From IMG/VR virus record IMGVR_UViG_3300034198_023063, positions 16,758 to 80,757 of that record: a DNA stretch of 64,000 nt; one strand, given 5' to 3'. The DNA is from a virus. The notes below the pieces were generated by a model. The model ran no database searches and was not told the DNA's origin. It saw only the letters and a program-made list of their open reading frames with translations. Of this stretch, positions 59,781-64,000 are shown in pieces. Both the position numbers and the translations under genes were made by a program. Every line of letters begins with the position of its first letter. Position 1 is the first letter of the stretch.

Positions 59781-60164
59781 GTGAAGCAGAAATTGGCAAA
59801 AAGAGCCATTCAAATTGCTCAAAATTTATGTCCCATCAATCGCGAGATGCGGGCTAGTCATGTTGCGTTTTTAATCAAATCGAGTAAAATTGAAAAAATA
59901 GGAGTAAATAAAAGAAGAACTCACCCAGAAATATCCAATCACCCTTATCACGAAGGACACGTTGGTATTCACGCGGAGTTGGATTGCATTTTAAAAGTTG
60001 ACAAAGAAGATCTTTCTAGCTATAAAATGTTAGTTCTGAGAGTGGATAAAAAAGGGAAACTTTCCATGAGCAAGCCCTGTCCCGGCTGCCAAAGCCTTTT
60101 GAAACAATTTAATGTGTCAGAAACTTGGTACAGCAATAAAAATGGAGAAATAGAAAAATTATGA
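59781..60164 (+). CDS. Cytidine/deoxycytidylate deaminase-like protein
   Basis: A 127-residue zinc deaminase-fold protein: HVGIHAEL (catalytic HAE) and SKPCPGCQSLL (PCxxC) give the metal site; the middle strands match the cytidine-deaminase core. It is shorter and less typical than standard dCMP deaminases, and could deaminate free nucleotides or a nucleic-acid base. With dUTPase and dNMP kinase nearby, dCMP deaminase (feeding dUMP and thymidylate) is likely. Start is GTG, set by the promoter; a short first codon run is basic. The next gene overlaps by 4 bp. Confidence 0.7.
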   Translation: MKQKLAKRAIQIAQNLCPINREMRASHVAFLIKSSKIEKIGVNKRRTHPEISNHPYHEGHVGIHAELDCILKVDKEDLSSYKMLVLRVDKKGKLSMSKPCPGCQSLLKQFNVSETWYSNKNGEIEKL

Positions 60165-60910
60165 AAATTTCCAGCAACAACAAAAAAATCCTTATCTTTT
60201 CTGATCCGCATCAAGAATTAGATAAGGTAAAGAAAATAATACAAGCTGAAAAAGCCGACATAAATGTTTGCTTAGGCGATTGGTTTGATAGTCATTTTCG
60301 CGACGACGATAAGGATTGTCAAAATGCAGCAGCTTATTTAAAAGAAGAGTTTTTGCCGAGCAATAATAATATCACTCTTTTTGGTAATCATGACATTCAT
60401 TATCTATTCAACAATAGATATACGATTTGTAGCGGTTATGAAGACAGAAAAGCAAATATTATTGACAAAACGATAGGAAAAAACAAAGAAGAATTCGTTA
60501 GAAAATTTTCTTGGTTTTTCTATATCGATGAATTTCTTTGCACTCATGCTGGTTTACATAAAATGTTTATTAAGCCTTTCGTTTATAGCCAAGAAGATTT
60601 GTATGATTATTTAACAATCCAAACAAATGAGGCAAATATAAATATAAGGACAAATCAAAATCACTGGATTTATGCCGCAGGTAGGGCTAGAGGTGGAAGT
60701 CAAACCAAAGGCGGTCTTGTGTGGTTAGATTTTGATTCTGAATTTAGCCCCATAGAAGATATAAACCAAATAGTCGGCCACACGCACCGCAAGCAAGGCA
60801 GGATTAAATCCTACGCTGGAACAGAAAACTACTGCATAGACACTAACCTTAATCAATGGATTACAATATCTAATGGTAAAATGGAAACCAAAAACTACTC
60901 TGATTTATGA
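60161..60910 (+). CDS. Calcineurin-like metallophosphatase
   Basis: A 249-residue protein of the calcineurin/PP2A-type metallophosphoesterase fold: FSDPHQELDKV (D-x-H), CLGDWFDSH (GDxxDR variant), LFGNHDIHYLF (GNHD) and CTHAGLH, followed by a C-terminal VGHTHRK (GHxH). All metal ligands are present. Substrate could be a phosphoprotein, nucleotide or phosphate ester; phage members are known to act on proteins or cyclic nucleotides. It overlaps both neighbours by 4 bp, so it is coupled to the deaminase. Confidence 0.85.
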   Translation: MKISSNNKKILIFSDPHQELDKVKKIIQAEKADINVCLGDWFDSHFRDDDKDCQNAAAYLKEEFLPSNNNITLFGNHDIHYLFNNRYTICSGYEDRKANIIDKTIGKNKEEFVRKFSWFFYIDEFLCTHAGLHKMFIKPFVYSQEDLYDYLTIQTNEANINIRTNQNHWIYAAGRARGGSQTKGGLVWLDFDSEFSPIEDINQIVGHTHRKQGRIKSYAGTENYCIDTNLNQWITISNGKMETKNYSDL

Positions 60911-61551
60911 GCTATCAACTATATTTTGATTTTAGAACTCCAGAGCAGAAAGCTGCTCATGACGCGTCCGTGAAAGAAATAAATACAGAGCTAGACGATA
61001 TCTTTGATGAAGAAGAGCGTTTAGATAAATTCTTAGATCTTATCCCTTTTGGCGTCGGGCATAAGGTTCGTGAATTTTATTATTCTTGCAGATGGAATAT
61101 TAAATGCACTTATCAAAAAATTCGCTATGGAGTTTCTGACGACGATATTTTTTCATTATATGATAATATATCTAAATTTCTTATTCCAAGATTGCAGTAC
61201 TTTAAAAAGCATGGTAAAAAAGGAATTCCAGTAGAATTTGTTCCCCATGATTACCATCTTCTTTCCGAAAGCGAAATGAAGATCGCAGATGAAAAAGCCG
61301 ACAGAGAATGGGGTTCTATTCTTGATGAAATTATTTTTGCTTTTGATTATACTATCGACAGTGATAAATACGCTCCATTTCCTGAAATCTTGATGAAAGA
61401 TCCTTTTGATAAAATTAATTTCAATCGAGATAGAACTCCAGAAGAAAAAGAAGCTTGGAACAATTATATAGCTCTTTGTAATCAACTTAATGAGCGCAAG
61501 AAAAAGGGCTTAGAACTTTTCGCAAAACATTTTGATAATTTATGGGTTTAA
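60907..61551 (+). CDS. Unknown acidic phage protein
   Basis: A 214-residue, charged, Asp/Glu/Lys-rich protein without recognisable motif. The N-terminal 50 residues are acidic and helical (DDIFDEEERLDK), followed by a region with Trp/Tyr/Arg and a helix-rich end. I have seen similar large acidic proteins in T4-like phages next to nucleotide genes, but cannot name a family. It overlaps the metallophosphatase gene by 4 bp. Confidence 0.5.
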   Translation: MSYQLYFDFRTPEQKAAHDASVKEINTELDDIFDEEERLDKFLDLIPFGVGHKVREFYYSCRWNIKCTYQKIRYGVSDDDIFSLYDNISKFLIPRLQYFKKHGKKGIPVEFVPHDYHLLSESEMKIADEKADREWGSILDEIIFAFDYTIDSDKYAPFPEILMKDPFDKINFNRDRTPEEKEAWNNYIALCNQLNERKKKGLELFAKHFDNLWV

Positions 61552-61567
61552 TAATATTATAAAAAAA

Positions 61568-62224
61568 ATGAACTTCACACTAGAATCAATAGATCCAGAA
61601 TTGGATAAATTAATAAACAAGTATGGATCTGATAAAAATCTTAGCAAGTATAATTTAGTTTATTCTAAGCTTTTTAAAGATATTAAATTAGATGTGACTT
61701 CAGTTTTAGAAATCGGAGTTGGCAGTTTAACTTCCGAAAGCTCAAGTTTTGCTGGCATCAAAAGATTTTTTCCAAACTATTCTCCCGGTGCGTCTTTAAG
61801 GGTTTGGCGTGATTATTTCCCCAACGCTTTCATTCATGGCGTTGATATAGGAGAAGACTGCTTAATAGAAGAGGACAGGATAAAAACTTTTATTTTTTCT
61901 TCTACTCGCCACGACAAGTGTTTGGAGCATTTATTTGAATATAAATATGATATTATAATAGATGACGGAGATCATCAAGGATTGAGCCAACTTTTAACTT
62001 TTAAAAATCTAATTCCTTTGTTAAAGGAAAACGGATATTATTTTATAGAAGATGTTGGCGGTTGCGGTGGCTATTTAGCGACAGACGGAACCTCTTATAA
62101 TCCTCAGCTATTTGGTGAATATAAAGATGAATTTTATAAAACTGTAGAAAGATATGAGCAAAAAGCTTATGTAAATACAAGACCAATTATAATAACAAAA
62201 AATCCAATGACTTTTGGTTTATAG
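61568..62224 (+). CDS. SAM methyltransferase, GSDK family, copy 1
   Basis: A 218-residue protein from the chosen ATG (MNFTLESID). The family hallmarks KYGSDKNLSKY, VLEIGVGSL (SAM loop), the SLRVWRDYFPNAF segment, GVDIGED and DIIIDDGDHQ (acidic motif) place it with class I methyltransferases similar to macrocin/mycinose sugar O-methyltransferases. It has a close paralogue at 63001, with the central block nearly identical. It would methylate a sugar or related small molecule, fitting the glycan cluster. The upstream TTG start is possible but adds an unlikely leader. Confidence 0.75.
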   Translation: MNFTLESIDPELDKLINKYGSDKNLSKYNLVYSKLFKDIKLDVTSVLEIGVGSLTSESSSFAGIKRFFPNYSPGASLRVWRDYFPNAFIHGVDIGEDCLIEEDRIKTFIFSSTRHDKCLEHLFEYKYDIIIDDGDHQGLSQLLTFKNLIPLLKENGYYFIEDVGGCGGYLATDGTSYNPQLFGEYKDEFYKTVERYEQKAYVNTRPIIITKNPMTFGL

Positions 62225-62237
62225 TTTTATTTCTAAA

Positions 62238-62462
62238 ATGAAATTTACATTAGAACAACGCAAATTTATTAAAGAAACCAAAGAAAAAGTAAAGGAGCTG
62301 GAAATCCAACAGCAAAATTTATATAATAATATGCTTAAAGAATTAGACGTGGACCCACAAGTCGAAGACTGGATGTTTGATTATATTTATAATTCTTTTG
62401 GCTCAATAAAAAATATTGAAACTCTAATCACAAAATCAAAATGCAAGATGACAGACCAATAA
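62238..62462 (+). CDS. Unknown helical small protein
   Basis: A 74-residue protein from ATG 62238; longer TTG start possible. It is Lys/Glu/Gln rich and helical (FIKETKEKVKELEIQQQN), coiled-coil-like, then a shorter helical half with a Trp/Phe/Tyr cluster. No family is recognised. It overlaps the end of the paralogous methyltransferase by none and is followed by another small gene. Function unknown. Confidence 0.45.
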   Translation: MKFTLEQRKFIKETKEKVKELEIQQQNLYNNMLKELDVDPQVEDWMFDYIYNSFGSIKNIETLITKSKCKMTDQ

Positions 62463-62464
62463 AT

Positions 62465-62644
62465 ATGATAAAGATTTCTCCAAAAGAAGAAAAAAATTAT
62501 AAATTAGTCAAAGAAGGCCAAGATTTCGAAATTGGAGATTTAATTCATCTTGTTGATGATGAGTATGTTAAATTGAATAATGATAATCAACTTTTAAAAA
62601 CAAAAATAACTAGGTACAGCAAAGTATTAAGAAAGGTAAAATGA
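62465..62644 (+). CDS. Unknown small protein
   Basis: A 59-residue protein from the ATG at 62465 (MIKISPKEE); an in-frame ATG eight codons earlier overlaps the preceding gene and is an alternative. Two beta-like stretches (FEIGDLIHLV, EYVKLNND) with Lys-rich ends suggest a small barrel. Its stop overlaps the cupin start by 4 bp (ATGA). Function unknown. Confidence 0.45.
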   Translation: MIKISPKEEKNYKLVKEGQDFEIGDLIHLVDDEYVKLNNDNQLLKTKITRYSKVLRKVK

Positions 62645-62997
62645 GAATTGAAAGACTACATATTGTTCCCAAGGGCTGGGGATTCGAAAAATGGATTGTA
62701 AATAATGATAAATACTGTGGCAAAATTCTTTACATGGTTAAAGACCGCAGATGTAGTTGGCATTATCATAAGATAAAAGACGAGACTTTTTATGTCCAGA
62801 GCGGAGAATTAATTTTATATTATGGATGGAGTGATGAAATCGCTCTAGCTAGCTCTACAATATTAAAGCCGGGGGATCATTTTCATATTCCAGTAGGATT
62901 AAAGCATCAAATGGTAGCTTCGCAAGACACTGAACTATTTGAATTCAGCACCCAGCACCTTGACGAAGACTCTTATAGGATAGAAAAAGGAGATTGA
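62641..62997 (+). CDS. Cupin-fold protein (mannose-6-phosphate isomerase II-like)
   Basis: A 118-residue cupin. The metal motif is visible as CSWHYHKIKDETFYV (HxH with a following Glu) and HFHIPVGLKHQM (second motif His). This is the fold of type II phosphomannose isomerase domains, of mannose-1-phosphate guanylyltransferase fusions, and of small sugar epimerases. With the methyltransferases around it, a sugar-modifying role is likely. It starts at an ATGA overlap with the preceding gene and ends 3 bp before the second GSDK methyltransferase. Confidence 0.7.
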   Translation: MRIERLHIVPKGWGFEKWIVNNDKYCGKILYMVKDRRCSWHYHKIKDETFYVQSGELILYYGWSDEIALASSTILKPGDHFHIPVGLKHQMVASQDTELFEFSTQHLDEDSYRIEKGD

Positions 62998-63000
62998 TTT

Positions 63001-63648
63001 ATGTATAGAAAATTTCAATCTAAAGACCCACTGCTCGATAGTTTAATAGAAAAATACGGGTCAGACAAAAATTTAAGTGAATATAATTTAATATATGCTG
63101 AAATATTTCAAAAAATAAGATTCGATGTAAAATCAGTTTTGGAAATTGGTATCGGCAGTATGATTTCGCCGCACTCTAGATTCGATGGAATAAAAACTCA
63201 CTACCCACACTATTCTCCCGGCGGTTCTTTAAGGGTTTGGAGAGATTATTTCCCAAACGCTTTTGTTCATGGAGTAGATATTGGAGAAGATTGCCTTATA
63301 GAAGAAGAGAGAATAAAAACATTTATTTTTTCTTCAACCTTACATTATAAATGCTTAGAAAATTTATTTAATTATAAGTACGATATAATAATCGATGATG
63401 GCGACCATCTTGGTTTAAGCCAACTTCTTACATTCAAAAATCTAGCTCCTCTTTTGAAAGAAAATGGTTATTATATTATTGAAGATGTTGGAGGCGGAGG
63501 TGGGTATCCAGTTACTGACGGCAGTCATTATAATCCTAATTTGCTAATAGAATTCAAAGATGAATTTTACAAAACAGCAGAGAAACATCAATTAACAGTC
63601 TACGCAAACAAAAGACCTCTAGTATTATCTAGAAACCATGTCGAATAA
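63001..63648 (+). CDS. SAM methyltransferase, GSDK family, copy 2
   Basis: A 215-residue paralogue of the protein at 61568: KYGSDKNLSEY, VLEIGIGSM, SLRVWRDYFPNAF, GVDIGED and DIIIDDGDH are shared, while the N-terminus, a short middle segment and the last ~20 residues differ. The cupin and two small genes separate the two. Duplication with divergence at the ends suggests two positions or acceptors in one methylation route. The start is ATG with AAGGAGATTGATTT upstream, a clear Shine-Dalgarno element. Confidence 0.75.
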   Translation: MYRKFQSKDPLLDSLIEKYGSDKNLSEYNLIYAEIFQKIRFDVKSVLEIGIGSMISPHSRFDGIKTHYPHYSPGGSLRVWRDYFPNAFVHGVDIGEDCLIEEERIKTFIFSSTLHYKCLENLFNYKYDIIIDDGDHLGLSQLLTFKNLAPLLKENGYYIIEDVGGGGGYPVTDGSHYNPNLLIEFKDEFYKTAEKHQLTVYANKRPLVLSRNHVE

Positions 63649-63662
63649 ATCAAATTGAAAAA

Positions 63663-63848
63663 ATGGATTCCGTTGTAAAAATATCCACTCCTTGCATAAG
63701 ATATTGCAAGTTGAAGGATGGTTTTTGCGAAGGATGCGGGAGAAGCTGGGAACAAATTAGAGATTGGACTTCTTACTCTGAAAATACAAGGTTAGAGGTC
63801 ATGAAAAGCTTAATCCCAAGATCTAAAATAAAAAGTAAATTTGACTAA
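63663..63848 (+). CDS. DUF1289-type Cys-rich protein
   Basis: A 61-residue protein with the DUF1289 signature: TPCIRYCKLKDGFCEGCGRSWEQI, where four Cys (C-x3-C-x6-C-x2-C) bind a metal, and a helical tail (RDWTSYSENTRL). DUF1289 proteins are small and of unknown function in bacteria. The start follows the methyltransferase stop by 14 bases with a Lys-rich leader. Function unknown. Confidence 0.75.
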   Translation: MDSVVKISTPCIRYCKLKDGFCEGCGRSWEQIRDWTSYSENTRLEVMKSLIPRSKIKSKFD

Positions 63849-63871
63849 TATTTTGTGTAAGTAAGGTTGTT

Positions 63872-64000
63872 ATGTCCAGCTTTACTCAAGATTATCCAGA
63901 GCATATTGGGTGTCATACAATTTATGATCCTCTAATAGATAAATATAGACCTATTTCTAGTGCTGATTTTTCTAACGGAAGCATAGCTGGGATTGATAAA
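63872..64000 (+). CDS. 5' end of an unknown, probably virion, gene
   Basis: The frame opens with ATG at 63872 after a TAAGG-type site (AAGTAAGGTTGTT) and runs past the window end with no stop. The 43 visible residues (SSFTQDYPEH..) are polar and Tyr/Asp/Ser rich, similar to the virion proteins at the window's start. A virion role is inferred from composition only. A TTGACT hexamer lies at the end of the preceding gene but no good -10 follows it. Confidence 0.5.
   Translation, partial: MSSFTQDYPEHIGCHTIYDPLIDKYRPISSADFSNGSIAGIDK

Noticed and set aside
1-64000. Insertion sequence or transposon
   Set aside because: No transposase or terminal inverted repeats were found; repeats seen are inside coding sequence or are terminators.

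Overview
The window looks like part of the genome of a large, low-GC, double-stranded DNA tailed bacteriophage. It carries very large virion-type proteins, a dense operon of phage-style replication and recombination genes, nucleotide-metabolism genes, a phage-encoded tRNA, a sigma-like factor and many 1-20 bp gene overlaps, and I see no ribosomal or housekeeping genes. Several small proteins (the Cys-cluster protein at 20348, the short protein at 56039, the small heat-shock protein, the dNMP kinase) are of types I associate with T4-like and other large myoviruses. The host cannot be named. Recurrent TTGAC(T/A)...CATAAT promoters point to a host with a sigma-70-like consensus, and a class II ribonucleotide reductase plus a B12-type radical SAM enzyme imply access to cobalamin.

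Layout. (1) 1-20611, plus strand: virion structural genes, including a 3265-residue protein and a 1032-residue protein with a Thr/Pro-rich, mucin-like N-terminus encoded by an 84-bp tandem repeat. (2) 20612-34156, minus strand: replication and recombination (candidate annealing protein, SSB-like protein, DNA polymerase III alpha split into separate PHP and polymerase genes with a DnaQ-type exonuclease between them, Fe-S-type PD-(D/E)XK nuclease, TOPRIM primase, DnaB helicase, small nuclease, RecA/UvsX), interrupted by two glycosyltransferase-type genes. (3) 34178-49294, minus strand: a compact glycan cluster of about 18 genes covering nucleotide-sugar synthesis (GMD-like 4,6-dehydratase, heptose-kinase-like GHMP kinase, HAD/nucleotidyltransferase fusion, ColD-like 3-dehydratase, RmlC-like epimerase, SDR), a two-gene ThDP enzyme, a B12 radical SAM enzyme, a methyltransferase, a nucleosidase and many glycosyltransferases. 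(4) 49368-54722, minus strand: class II ribonucleotide reductase, a further glycosyltransferase, a small DUF736-like protein, a sigma-like factor, and a ~470-bp non-coding segment with features of a structured RNA. (5) 54799-64000, mostly plus strand: dUTPase, HNH nuclease, dNMP kinase, small heat-shock protein, tRNA-Ser(GCT), deaminase, metallophosphatase, two paralogous methyltransferases and a cupin, with two virion-like genes and a Gly-rich repeat gene on the minus strand.

How it may work together. The replication genes could supply a largely self-sufficient replisome and recombination system. dUTPase, deaminase, dNMP kinase and NrdJ would feed dNTP pools. The glycan cluster looks able to build an unusual deoxy-sugar nucleotide and transfer it with a large glycosyltransferase set; the Thr/Pro-rich virion stalk is one attractive, unproven acceptor. 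At least six genes, and up to ten, are preceded by the same promoter cassette, whose -10 element sits only a few bases from the start codon. This suggests leaderless mRNAs, often with GTG starts. The strongest leads are that promoter family, the PolC-like split polymerase operon, the deoxy-heptose/3,6-dideoxy-sugar pathway and the candidate non-coding RNA.
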